Positions 1 through 11,622 of a stretch of 64,000 bases of DNA are shown piece after piece. The DNA comes from Icerya purchasi (lineage: Eukaryota; Arthropoda; Insecta; Hemiptera; Monophlebidae), in assembly GCA_039619475.1 (NCBI GenBank), contig CM077115.1:103104393-103168392 (forward strand). The letters are read 5' to 3'. The notes under the pieces are model-generated. The model ran no database searches, was not told the origin of the DNA, and worked only from the letters and a program-made list of their open reading frames with translations. The position numbers and the translations under genes are program-made. How positions within the stretch are numbered: the stretch's first letter is position 1; every line of letters begins with the position of its first letter.

Positions 1-589
1 AACTTTCAAATTAAAAATATGAATGAAGAAAACCATATTTTATGATTAATTAAATATCGGAATGATCAATTTTTACAACTGGAAATAAAATATTATTTGC
101 GCTTAAAAAATAAATAAATGTAACGAAAACGAAAGTTAAAAAAGAACTTTAAAAAATCAATTGTTAATTATTTTAATAATTGCTAAATATGATTTTATTC
201 AGTTGATAATTGAATTCATTTTCTTCAAATATTTATTTTTATTCTTAATGAAAAAATAGTATCATTCAAAATTATATTGAATAATTGATTGAACTTACAT
301 TACATAAACCACGATGATCAATAACCAATTGAAGAATATTTGTGTTATTCATTAATTGATAAAGATTAATTAAACAATTATATTTTTTCAGAAGTAACAA
401 ATTATGTAAAACTCTGGTCTTCATTTACACCATTCTTTCATCTCAGTGTAAGATTTGAGTAAAAAGCAAAGTTATAATTTTAAAAAATGTTACACTCAGT
501 TTGGGGGGTCACGATAACCATGACCTCCCTCCTAGATCGGCGCTTGGTCCCGTATGCATTTCTGTACCGCTAGACGGATCATGCTAAAA
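1..589. other. AT-rich DNA, nothing recognised
   Basis: No long reading frame, repeat or known motif was found. The last ~100 bases before the satellite are more GC-rich than the rest but show no coding pattern. Confidence 0.5.
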
Positions 590-2635
590 TTTTCCAGATA
601 TATTCGTGTTATCATAACGAAAGTTTTAAAGCATGGTTGATTTTCCAGATATATTCGTGTTTTCCCAACGAAAGTTTTAAGGCTTGGTTGATTTTCCAGA
701 TATATTCGTGTTTTCCCAACGAATGTTTTAAGGCATGATTGATTTTCCAGATATATGCGTTTTTTCCCAACGAATGTTTTAAGGCATGGTTGATTTCCCA
801 GATATATTCGTGTTTTCCCAACGAATGTTTTAAGGCATGGTTGATTTCCCAGATATATTCGTGTTTTCCCAATGAATGTTTTAAGGCATGGTTGATTTTC
901 CAGATATATTCATGTTTTCCCAACGAAAGTTTTAAGGCTTGGTTGATTTTCCAGATATATTTGTGTTTTCCCAACGAATGTTTTAAGGCATGGTTGATTT
1001 TCCAGATATATGCGTTTTTTCCCAATGAATGTTTTAAAGCATGGTTGATTTTCCAGATATATTCGTGTTTTCCCAACGAAAGTTTTAAGGCTTGGTTGAT
1101 TTTCCAGATATATTCGTGTTTTCCCAACGAATGTTTTAAGGCATGATTGATTTTCCAGATATATGCGTTTTTTCCCAACGAATGTTTTAAGGCATGGTTG
1201 ATTTCCCAGATATATTCGTGTTTTCCCAATGAATGTTTTAAGGCATGGTTGATTTTCCAGATATATTCGTGTTTTCCCAACGAATGTTTTAAGGCATGGT
1301 TGATTTTCCAGATATATTCATGTTTTCCCAACGAAAGTTTTAAGGCTTGGTTGATTTTCCAGATATATTCGTTTTTTCCCAACGAATGTTTTAAGGCATG
1401 GTTGATTTCCCAGATATATTCGTGTTTTCCCAATGAATGTTTTAAGGCATGGTTGATTTTCCAGATATATTCATGTTTTCCCAACGAATGTTTTAAGGCA
1501 TGGTTGATTTCCCAGATATATTCGTGTTTTCCCAACGAATGTTTTAAGGCATGATTGATTTTCCAGATATATGCGTTTTTTCCCAACGAATGTTTTAAGG
1601 CATGGTTGATTTCCCAGATATATTCGTGTTTTCCCAACGAATGTTTTAAGGCATGGTTGATTTTCCAGATATATTCATGTTTTCCCAACGAATGTTTTAA
1701 GGCATGGTTGATTTTCCAGATATATTTGTGTTTTCCCAACGAATGTTTTAAGGCATGGTTGATTTTCCAGATATATGCGTTTTTTCCCAATGAATGTTTT
1801 AAAGCATGGTTGATTTTCCAGATATATTCGTGTTTTCCCAACGAAAGTTTTAAGGCTTGGTTGATTTTCCAGATATATTCGTGTTTTCCCAACGAATGTT
1901 TTAAGGCATGATTGATTTTCCAGATATATGCGTTTTTTCCCAACGAATGTTTTAAGGCATGGTTGATTTCCCAGATATATTCGTGTTTTCCCAATGAATG
2001 TTTTAAGGCATGGTTGATTTTCCAGATATATTCGTGTTTTCCCAATGAATGTTTTAAGGCATGGTTGATTTTCCAGATATATTCGTGTTTTCCCAACGAA
2101 TGTTTTAAGGCATGGTTGATTTTCCAGATATATTCATGTTTTCCCAACGAAAGTTTTAAGGCTTGGTTGATTTTCCAGATATATTCGTTTTTTCCCAACG
2201 AATGTTTTAAGGCATGGTTGATTTCCCAGATATATTCGTGTTTTCCCAATGAATGTTTTAAGGCATGGTTGATTTTCCAGATATATTCATGTTTTCCCAA
2301 CGAATGTTTTAAGGCATGGTTGATTTCCCAGATATATTCGTGTTTTCCCAACGAATGTTTTAAGGCATGATTGATTTTCCAGATATATGCGTTTTTTCCC
2401 AACGAATGTTTTAAGGCATGGTTGATTTCCCAGATATATTCGTGTTTTCCCAATGAATGTTTTAAGGCATGGTTGATTTTCCAGATATATTCATGTTTTC
2501 CCAACGAATGTTTTAAGGCATGGTTGATTTCCCAGATATATTCGTGTTTTCCCAACGAATGTTTTAAGGCATGGTTGATTTTCCAGATATATTCATGTTT
2601 TCCCAACGAATGTTTTAAGGCATGGTTGAGTTTTC
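590..2635. repeat. 51-bp minisatellite, about 40 copies, higher-order structure
   Basis: About forty head-to-tail copies of a 51-bp unit whose core reads TTGATTTTCCAGATATATTC followed by GTGTTTTCCCAACGAATG and a TTTTAAGGCATGG end. Because 51 is 17 codons and stops are rare, both strands stay open: the minus strand reads 664 codons of a 17-residue repeat (GKHEYIWKINHALKHSL) and the plus strand reads LIFQIYSCFPNECFKAW-type repeats. The long minus frame contains no in-frame ATG, and the plus frame is cut by a TGA wherever GCATGG becomes GCATGA, so translation is unlikely. Variant units recur in order: GCATGA-type units begin at 739, 1147, 1555, 1912 and 2371, which is 8, 8, 7 and 9 units apart. 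Read as tandem satellite DNA, not a gene. Confidence 0.95.
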
Positions 2636-3636
2636 TATCTCCTCCGCTTCACGAAATATGAGGGTTTGAATAGTTAAACAACGTATTATGATAAAGAATG
2701 CGTACGGGACAAACAAACGAACGTTTAGTTTTATGAAATTTTAAATAAAATGATTATTGTTATAAATAATAAGCTCTAAATGACATTTTATTAATTTCTT
2801 TCGTAAGTAAATACACCACGTTCCGTTACTTCTTTTTTTGCATTGCTGAAATCATTAAAACTCCACGATGACGGAATCTAGACATACAATTCGCGCTTCT
2901 AGCCTAGCTGATGTGCGTTGAGGTTTAAAAAAACAGTTTTGCGTTTCCTATTAAAAATAAAAAATCCTGCAACAGAATTTTTAATAATTTGCTAACGAGA
3001 ATGTTATTTATACTCAAATTTAAAATTTTTACTCAACTACTGTAATTAGTTGTTTTGTTAAGGAATTAATTTTAATAAAATGCTCGAGACAGAGAGATCG
3101 AGCTATCACTTATGTGAACTTCGTTGTTTTTTTTTGCTGTTTTTGGTCGAAAAGGGGGGTTTAAATAATTTTTTAACCATAATTTTTTGATTTTTCCGAA
3201 TTTAATTTTATATTTTGAATTTCACTTCTAAAGGGTTATGATGAGTTATGAATTTTTTAAGGATGACTTTTGAATTTCATATTGTATATTCTTGGCGGTT
3301 TTTTGGGATTTTTTGCCGCCCATAGCTTGAAGCTATAGACATGGTTCTAATGAGAATTGCAATTGTAATTTATGATCCAAATTTGTAGTTTATAAGTATC
3401 AAACTGTTCGTGAGTTATTGCAAATTTTAACTGAATATTTTTGTCGTTTCTGAACTACCTTATTAGGATTTTGCGTACATTATACGTGTACGGAATTCTA
3501 AAAACAAATGATTACAATGATAAAAGCTATATAGGACCTCCAGAAATGTCACTGAGTTGACTCTAATGAATATTTTGCAAAAGATGTACAAATTTAAAAA
3601 AGTATGGTAAAATAAATTAAAATGTTCGCTATAACA
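2636..3636. other. Intergenic, nothing recognised
   Basis: AT-rich sequence with homopolymer runs. I see no coding, RNA or transposon signal here. Confidence 0.5.
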
Positions 3637-3638
3637 TA

Positions 3639-4365
3639 CGAGGTACGTTCACAAAGTAAGGTTCCCAGTACAATCGGTTAGAATAAACTTACGCGAGTGG
3701 GCGTGTCTCATTTTGTAGTTACAATATTTAACTTTAAACACTAGTATGTATAAACGGCAATACTGTATGCTGTTTTCGTTTTCGAGTTACGTAAATTAAT
3801 CATAAATGAAATTCTGAAAGTTTCCGCCGACTACGAGATGCGCTCAGTTATTTTCGTTTTTTGAACCATAAAAAAATTGCACCCCAATTGTGAAATTCAT
3901 CGACAAATAGTGAAAGTTTATGGTGATGATGTTGTCGTGAATTCTGAGGAGGTAGAACGAACGTAGAGGACGAGCAACGGAGCGGCAGATCATCATCCGT
4001 AATCTCAGACGAACTGGTGCGAAAAATCGAAGAAACTCTGCGATCCGATCGTCCTCAAACCATTTCCGATCTTCTTGACCAGTTTCCGAATGCGTCACGA
4101 GGTGGTACCGTGTAACAAAATTCGAGACTGACGAGGAGTTGAAAAATTTCGTTCTTACCGAGTTACAAAATTTGGCGCCAAGTTTCTACGAGGAAGATAG
4201 AGTTAGGTTAATTTCTCGACTCCACAAAAATGAATAAATTTGAAAATATGTGGAAAAGTAAATAAAAGTATACTGAATTTAATGCCGGTGCCCGTTTTGT
4301 TTTTCTAGCTTTATTAATTTCGAAAATAAAAAATAGGCAATCTTACTTTATGAACGTCCCTCATG
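3639..4365 (+). mobile_element. Mariner-like element, internally deleted
   Basis: A 727-bp element. Its left end (CGAGGTACGTTCACAAAGTA) and the reverse complement of its right end (CATGAGGGACGTTCATAAAG) match as imperfect terminal inverted repeats of about 25 bp, and a TA dinucleotide lies on each side (3637-3638 and 4366-4367), as expected for Tc1/mariner insertion. The interior holds the beginning and end of a SETMAR-type mariner transposase but not the middle. It is a deletion derivative that could only have moved with transposase supplied by another copy. Confidence 0.85.
3800..4250 (+). pseudogene. Mariner transposase remnant (helix-turn-helix plus C-terminus)
   Basis: Read in shifting plus-strand frames, about 3825-4110 resembles the DNA-binding N-terminus of SETMAR-type mariner transposases: a segment like EIHRQIVKVYGDDVV, then DEQRSGRSSS-, DELVRKIEETLRSDR- and DLLDQFPNASRG-like blocks. 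It then jumps to a C-terminal tail resembling LAPSFYEEDRVRLISRLHK, ending near 4250. The intervening catalytic domain with its three acidic residues is absent, and there are frameshifts and stops. An antisense 84-codon frame across the same bases is a shadow. The family is recognised from established motifs; the deletion is inferred from the missing core. Confidence 0.8.
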
Positions 4366-4846
4366 TATCTGTATATAAATTTCAAATAAAACAAATTTTA
4401 TTTTATTAATTTATTTAAACGGATGTTTAAAACACGGGCAAAACCGCGCGTAACAGCCAGTTACAAATAGAATAAGGCTTTAATAACAAAATATTATTCT
4501 TATAAAAGTTTATAAAAACAAGAATACTTTTTTTTTTATTTTGTTTTATTTTTTTTTTATAAGATGTTTTACTCATCGCGATTAAATTGACCTAAAAATT
4601 ACTTCCAGTTAGAACGTAGATTTTATTTTTGTCGTAATAAAGAAAAATTTGGTCCCGGTCATCCAGTTCAGTCGAATGTATACGTATATATGCGCATTTA
4701 GGGAGAAACGTAAAAGTCAAAAAAATTAAAATATCGGGTACTTGTCACTTACCAAAATATTCTAGACTACACTTCAACTGGTTAAGATTCGTTATAGCGA
4801 GCTTCTGGAGCGCATTCAAATCTGTTTTCTTTTTGTTTTTGTTTTA

Positions 4847-4852
<6 letters not shown>

Positions 4853-4932
<80 letters not shown>

Positions 4933-4948
4933 GCGTGTATATATATAT
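4853..4948. repeat. Compound (TTA)n-(TA)n microsatellite
   Basis: About eleven TTA units run directly into a long TA run and then TATG/TGTA variants. Short reading frames crossing it (poly-Tyr, poly-Ile-Tyr) are produced by the repeat. Confidence 0.9.
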
Positions 4949-7227
4949 GAATTTATACTTTAAAAATGATTTATTACGAAAAGAGTGTTGCGATTTGGTC
5001 GGGAACAAGTACGCTGCTGGAATATCAAATGACACGAAGATGAGCGAAAGATTAGCGGAGAAAATAAGTAACGAGGCTATTACGGAAGACAGGTTTAGCA
5101 ACAAATGCAAAGGATAAAAATGTAATAAACGTCCCTTATTTAGAGGATTAGATTCGGAACTGGAGCACAGCTTGATGGCTTCCTTTTTTGGAGAGTACCT
5201 AAACCCCCTTCTACCTTTCTCTTTTTTGCGAAGAGGAATTACGTAATACGGTATTAACCGGACTCGGAAGACTTTTAAAAGGGTCGTTTTAGTCGGTTTT
5301 TTAATGACTTCTCACGGTGAAAGTTACCCTTTTCTCGTATTTCAACATTTTCCTGCTACATATTCGTTATTTCAAACGAAAACACGCTCGAAATCCCGCG
5401 CAGATTCTGCTGATACCGTAAGAAATTGTTCGGAATCCACGACGATCTATTTGTCATCAAATAAGCGGAAAGTGCAACCGGCAGAAGCGGACACTTATCT
5501 CATTTCAATTACTCTGCATCTACTTTCCAACCTCGGAGTCGACAGAATTGTCAATTTTCATTTTCTAATCATCATTATCATCATAGTGTGTCATACTCGG
5601 TTTCTGAACGTTGGCGACCCTACCTATTTGTACAATTCTAATAGTGTCCGATAAACTAATTGCAGCGCCGATTTTACTGTTGTTAAAAACTTTCAGAATT
5701 TTCTCGATTTTCAAAATACTAACTCGATTTAATAACATCATTTTTTTCAAGTCCTACACGCAGGAAATGAAATTTCACATTTCGTCAACTGTATGCATAA
5801 TTCACGAAATGTACGGAAGTTTAAACAATTTATGGAGTGTGGCTAATAGTTTTTGGTCATTTTGTGAATTTCATGGTATTGCGCTCGTATTTTACGTGTA
5901 AAATTTTAAAAAACATGTATATAAACTAAAAAAATTGTTTTAAAATTTCACTAAAAAGTAAAAAATAATTGCATTTGGTAAAAGACGATTAAAAGTAATG
6001 TACACGTAAAAGGAATGTTACGATTATTCCGAGGGCCGACGCAAAATTCAAATTATAACAATAATGGGAAACGATGCGATAAACGTAGCAATATAATTAT
6101 TTGTTTTCTACAAGCAAAAAATTGGAAATGTAAAAAATACTCAATTATAAGACTGTAACACTCATTAAATGATTTCTAATTATTTAATAGCATAGAATAT
6201 AAACAGCGTGAATTACGTAGATAAAGGGGATACAGCTGCAGAATCTGAATCTCACCCTAAAATCCTACTCTAGTAGCAAAAACTAACCTAAGTACTCTAT
6301 CCGAGGGCCAAAATCTAACCTAATTTCCTGAACCGGAGCTAAGAAATTAAGCCCCACTTTCTTCTGAGACTTTACGCCCAATCTGAAGCCCTCGGGAGCC
6401 TCAGTTCCGATAATTCGGCGAATTTTTAAAATTCAACCCTCATTATGATTCAGAAACCTAAAATTCACTCAATTCCATAGCTCCCCCACCAGTGGTGTAC
6501 TAGTAATCCGTTTTTTCATTTTTATCTCTGTTCGTTATAATTTCGCGAGAACAATTTTTGGTCCTATCGTCTTCTGTACTTCTAACCTTAAAAATTCCAA
6601 AACGTTTATACATATTTTTCTATATAGAACATAAAAAGGCGAATACTACAATATTTCTTAAAAGTACAATTAAAATCTACATTAATTTTAGAACAAAATA
6701 AAACTACCAACATCGGCATTTATACATTTCCGCTTAACGCATATATTACGTAAAGTGTATAAAGTTAAATAATATAATGAATGCCTAAATTATAATTTTA
6801 TTTAAATAACGTGGTATTTTACTGCACTAATATCATTATTCAAAATTAATTTATAACTCCTAAATGGCAGAATTCCAATGATCGTCTCCACCAACCGCCG
6901 CTTGAATTCGACACCTTAGTTAGCTGCGTGTACTTGCTCGTGATGTAATTAATTTAGTCCCACTTTTTTCAACTAAATTTTTCTAATATTTTATTACTAC
7001 ACTTGTCCAATTGATTTTTATCCTTCTTACGAAGAAAATCTATCCAGCTGGTCACCGTAAGTTCTTTTTATTTTCATATTTTCGTATTTTCCAACAAACT
7101 GCGAACTTTTCGGTGTAGCGTACATTTCGATGTATACTTCCATTGAAACTGAACACTCAGGAAAAAATTTGAAATTCGATATCTGCTAATAGATTCTTTA
7201 GAATGAACTAGCTGTATGGCCATGTTC

Positions 7228-7231
7228 ACAT

Positions 7232-7271
<40 letters not shown>
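7228..7271. repeat. (CA)n(TA)n microsatellite
   Basis: Alternating CA changes to alternating TA within 44 bases. Confidence 0.9.
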
Positions 7272-7603
7272 TGAGATGGATTCGGTACTTCTAGCGCCAT
7301 CCATTAACGCTGTTGTTCGAGCTAGAAAATATTCCCCGATAAAATCATTAATTCACAGTCTCTCGAACATCGTTCGTTTTGCATCTCTGCATTGTCTTGT
7401 CAAGGATGCTTATTTGGCTGCTGAAACTGAAAAATTCCGTGCACAGCCGCCGGGGTCAGAACTTGTTTCGTGATGTCATTGATCAAAAGCTGAGACAATG
7501 GCATGTGCCTACGGGGGAAGCGCAATATAATACGTGCCGAGTAACGTCAAGCCGTGTAGAAAAATCCCGAGAGAAAATCAAGCAGGGTAGCTAGTGCGGT
7601 GAT

Positions 7604-7639
7604 CTAGGCAGAAGTGTTCTTCTAGAAACTTCTGTCTAG
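7604..7639. promoter_or_regulatory. Hairpin containing a heat-shock-element-like core
   Basis: Arms CTAGGCAGAAGT (7604-7615) and ACTTCTGTCTAG (7628-7639) pair at 11 of 12 positions. The apex and right arm contain TTCTAGAAACTTC (7620-7632), three alternating TTC/GAA pentamer cores with 2-bp spacing, the consensus pattern bound by heat-shock factor. No gene start is seen next to it, so function is unproven; the match could be a by-product of the palindrome. Confidence 0.35.
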
Positions 7640-8054
7640 CCCTTGTGTTACAGAGTCACGCTACACGTTATTCTGTTTGGCAGTCAGGATATCTAGTCGA
7701 TTACGTTACTGTGCTCCCAAAATTTAATGCGTAATGCCGCACATTTACAGTTTTTTCCTAAATTTTTGATAAAATTAGTAATTTTTCTCGTTTTCTAGTC
7801 ACCGCTGAACTTGCGCGTCCGCTACGCCATCGATTTCCCGCTTTTTTTGTAGATTTTTTTAAAATTTGTAGTGAAATATAGGCGGTTTTTTCTGTTAACC
7901 GTTATGTGCACACCCGGATTTACCTACGCTATTATACACCCGGGATACCCCCGGGTACCCACCTATGGATTTTATTGTTTTTTAAATTTTTAAACAACAA
8001 TAAGAGGTTTTATTCACAAATGTATTTTATATTAGATGTATTTATAAATGTAAT

Positions 8055-8850
8055 TTAAATATGAGTACAGGTAAAAAATTAGGTCAGGTATACGAAAAAG
8101 GGATAAATGGTTTTCGATCGTTACTTCATTTATTAGGTTTTGATGATTATCAAACGCGCCAACAACGCTTGCGCGAGGACAAAGCAGCTCCTCTATTCGA
8201 GATATATGGAACATTTTCAATAAAAATCTATCGTCAATGTACAAATCCATCGAAAATCTGACGATCGACGAGCAGCTTTTTCCTTTTCGTGGAAGGACCA
8301 AATTCACGCAGTATATTTCATCGAAGCCGGCGAAATATGGGATAAAAATATGGTGAAAATGCGACGCGGAGAACATCTACCCTTTACAAGGGGCATTTTG
8401 TACACGGGTAAAATTGTTCGCGAAGTAAATCAGGGCGAAAAAGTCTTGAAGGATCTTGCGATAACGTACAAGGGCTCTGGGAGAAATATCTCGATGGATA
8501 ACGCTTTTAATTCGCTGCCACTTGCTGAACATCTGATCTCGAGGAATATAACTCTATTGTTGGCGCGTTGAAAAACAATTTAATTGTACATTCCACAAGC
8601 TTTCGCGCCATCAAAATCAAGAGAAGGATTTTAGGAATTCTAGAAATTTTCGTTGTTGTTTCGATTCCACGATAAAGAAGTAACTCTATGTTCGTACATG
8701 CCAAAAAAAGGTAAAGCTGTTATATTATAGTCTACGATGATGCACACAGATAAGGCAGTGGCCAATAACGCGCGAAAAAAAACCGAGTATGATTTTATTT
8801 TACCAGTCTAAGGACTAAATGGTTGGTCGTGTCACTTGCAGTTTACTGAT
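8055..8850 (+). pseudogene. piggyBac transposase fragment
   Basis: Frames at 8061-8261 and 8350-8571, plus intervening sequence in another frame, give the middle of a piggyBac transposase: GFRSLLHLLGFDDYQTRQQR, then (8245-8345) ENLTIDEQLFPFRGRTKF and SSKPAKYGIKIW, then SGRNISMDNAFNSLP (about 8478-8520). The first and second catalytic aspartates (IDEQ and MDNAF) are present. Beyond 8571 frameshifts continue, with a VPKK-like block and KKPSMILFYQSKD followed by a stop where the third catalytic motif would be. The LINE begins just after that. Roughly the first 200 residues of the usual protein are absent. Confidence 0.85.
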
Positions 8851-8860
8851 AGAATCTTTT

Positions 8861-9187
8861 CTAGAAGGTTTTTTTTGATTTTTGGATTATTGTTAATGGT
8901 GTGCTAGTGCTGATTTTATATTTTTCTCGTAAACTTATTAGCGACATGCAATCAAAAGTAATGTGATTGTTATCGTCTGTAGCATTTTTTCCACAGTATT
9001 TACAGTTAGGAGTATCTGTCACCTTGAATTTGTTCAGGTGTTCTCCCATGACACCATGCCCAGTGAGGATCTGGGAATTGAAGAAAGTAATATTTATATT
9101 TTTAATTTTTAGTCTGCTCTCAATACTAGGAAAGAAGTTGTAGGTCTTGCGACCAATTACTTGCTGGTCCCACCTTGATTGCCACAT
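8861..9187 (-). pseudogene. R1-like LINE ORF2 C-terminal segment
   Basis: This 108-codon open segment contains QILTGHGVMGEHLNKFKVTD, CKYCGK and a following H-x4-C (HITFDC), the CCHC-type knuckle that ends ORF2 of R1-related LINEs. The stop at 8861 is the probable natural end of ORF2. It starts at a non-ATG position because the rest of the frame is broken upstream. Confidence 0.7.
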
Positions 9188-9948
9188 ATTAATGATTTTA
9201 TTTTTGATATACTTTTTGAGAATCTTAACAGGTGGTTCGATTCCCAGATCTTTCTTTATATTATGATTTTCCAGAAATTCAAGTGACTTGACCTTATTTA
9301 AGTTTTTGGTAATTCTGTATTCCCCCCGAGGTAATGGTTCTATCTACCATTTAAAAATAGGTCCATTGGGACATCTTTAGATATTACATACGCTGATGCT
9401 GTCGAAATTGTTCTATAAAACAATAAGATATTTAATAGATCTTTGATGCTTGTTGACCGAGTTTAGTGTTTTTTTTTTTTTTTATTGACATATACGTATT
9501 ATCCATAACTATAAATGAATGAGCCCCTTATATAGAATTAATCTTTCTTTATGTTTAGGCCCTGAGTTATTTGAAAGTAATTTTCTCAATTTCTTGTAAA
9601 TCTTATAATATTTCATACTTGTTCCTTCTAGGTGCACAGTAAACTTTAGCTTATGATCAATTTCAGTTCCTAGGTATTTGATTTTATCAACCAGAGAAAT
9701 CCTGAGATAATACTAAGATTTTGGACTTTGTCACGAACAATTTGATTTCCTACTAATATGGATTTACACTTCTCTATTGAAAAGGTTAAACCTTATGCAT
9801 TGCTCAAATTTATGACATGTTACTTAAATTTTTTTCATATTTGTTCTTTGTTTAATATTAAATTACGTCATCTGAAAATGAGATGAGAGCAGAGTCCATA
9901 TTTATCGTTCTACAGACTAATTCCATTTTCCTGTGTACTCTTGAGCAA

Positions 9949-10464
9949 AGGGTGATTTTTTAAGAGTTAAGTTTTTCAGGTTGGCAGCACTGGTTGGTAT
10001 TGGCGTCCAAACGTCATCTGTCAAAGTGAAAAGTTTTCAGTATACTCTGCCATTTCATCATGGAAAGACTTACAAACGAGCAACGATTGCGATATGGTTG
10101 AAATTTATTATCAAAAACCAGTGCTCTGTGAAAAATGTGCATCGTTTGTTACGACCATATTATGATAATCGACCTGGTGAATTAACAATTCGTGCTGTTA
10201 TCACCAAATTTCGCACCAAATTTGGTGATAACAGCACGAATTGTTGATTCACCAGGTCGATACAAACGATGCACATTTTTCACAGAGCACGAAATTTTGA
10301 TAATAAATTTCAACCATATCACAATCGTTGCTCGTTTGTAAGTCTCTTTCCATGATGAAATGGTAGAGTATAGTGAAAACTTTTCACTTTGACAGATGAC
10401 GTTTGGACGCCAATACCAACCAGTGCTGCCAACCTGAAAAACGTAACTCTTAAAAAATCACCCT
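9949..10464. mobile_element. Mariner-derived foldback element (~250-bp arms)
   Basis: Left arm 9949-10211 and right arm 10218-10464 are near-perfect inverted copies separated by only six bases (CGCACC); the right arm lacks about 18 bases present in the left. The outer ends are GGGTGATTTTTTAAGAG inverted repeats. Each arm carries the start of a mariner-type transposase gene: MERLTNEQRLR, then QCSVKNVHRLLRPYY, then GELTIRAVITKFRTKF in adjacent frames. It looks like two 5' ends joined head to head. It lies inside the antisense R1-like LINE just after the [12 protein letters not shown] motif. A TA duplication is clear on neither side. Confidence 0.85.
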
Positions 10465-11395
10465 ATATAATACGTTCCATAGGGTCGGTCCGAGAACCGA
10501 TCCTTGTGGAACTCCGCAGCTTATCTTTCCAATGGAAGAGGAATTGTTTATTCACAGACGAGCAATTTTATTGTGAAAATAATTGATAATAAGCGAGCGG
10601 TTGACAGAATTCTCCTCCAATATTTTTATGATCGAAGACCACTTGCAATTGTCAAATGACCCCTTGATGTCGAACGAAACTACAAAAGCACATGAGCCCT
10701 CCTTAACAGTTCTTCTGATTGCCTCTACCAATTTGTATACGGCCCCTTCTGTTGAGTGCGCTTCTCTGAAACCATTTGGTTTTCGTGTAAAATATTTTTA
10801 TGCACAATTTATTTCAGTAAAAATTTGTTTATTATTTTCTCATAAACCTTTACACAAGAGTTTAAAAGTGAAATGGGTCTGTATGCAGTTACGAGTATAT
10901 CCGCTGTGTTTTTATTTGCGTTTGGTATAATGTCCGAGATTTTCCAAACAAATGGGAAAGATTCCATTTCAAGGCATTTTTTAAATATGGTTTAAAACAT
11001 TTTGGTATAGTTTGTATTCAATAATTTCACTGTTCTGTTGTTAATTCTATCGCTGCTCGCCGCTTTCTAGTTATTCAACGTGTTAATAATTGTATCTATT
11101 GTTTCTTGACTAATTTTTAGTGAGTTATTACTGTCCGACTTTTTCTAGTTTTAGCTCATAATCTTGTTTTTCTGGGAAGAAGTTTTCGAGAAAGATGTAA
11201 AATTTTTCCAGATCTTTAATATAGTTTTCATTTTTGTTGGTTATTTTTGGAATATTATTTTATTCTTGTTAAGAAGAAATTTATACGGCATCTCCCACGT
11301 TCCGGGATTCATTCGCAAAATGTTTCCAGGAGTTTATTATTTTAGTTTTTAATATTGTTTTTTCGTATTTCTGATTCAAAATTTCAACTACTATA

Positions 11396-11622
11396 TTGGC
11401 TCTTGGCCTTGCGACTCCTTACTGTGCCCACTACATTCTTGCTCTTCCATCTCCTTCTGTTATTTCTGTATTGGCTACCTTCGTTTCTTCTATTTCTAAT
11501 CGCTTCCTGATGTAACCTACAAATTCCTACATTTCATCATTCTGCTAATCCTTTGCGTTGGATAAATATTCTGTGTTGACGCGCCCAAAGAATAAAAAAA
11601 TAAAAATAAAAAATAAAAGACT
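11396..11622 (+). mobile_element. 5'-truncated LINE 3' end with A-rich tail
   Basis: A sense-strand copy of the last ~190 bases of a LINE plus an A-rich tail (about 11588-11622). It closely matches 51450-51664: both read CTTACTGTGCCCACTAC, then TATTGGCTACCTTC, then GTTGACG(C/T)GCCCAAAGAA before the A tract. In protein it gives TPYCAHYILALPSPS-like text, also seen in the 31.5-32.2 kb copy. Removing it rejoins the R1-like frame (NPLKFTIV to VEILNQKY on the minus strand), with a possible short duplication around ACTAT(AT)TG. Confidence 0.8.

Larger units (their letters stand above)
4366..7600. other. Intergenic with microsatellites; no gene supported
   Basis: Contains a (TTA)n/(TA)n tract at 4853-4948 and a (CA)n(TA)n tract at 7228-7271. 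A 116-codon frame at 5304-5654 has no recognisable domain or splice context. A less AT-rich patch near 6230-6500 shows no open frame. Confidence 0.5.

Noticed and set aside
612..2606. 664-codon minus-strand frame as a repeat protein gene
   Set aside because: No in-frame ATG anywhere (it begins at TTG), no splice or promoter signals, and it is a by-product of a 51-bp satellite that lacks stops in this frame.
739..2661. Plus-strand 96-152-codon frames in the satellite
   Set aside because: They are the same repeat read on the other strand, ended by the TGA in GCATGA units.
4833..5117. Frame rich in Tyr and Ile
   Set aside because: Driven by TTA/TA microsatellite sequence.
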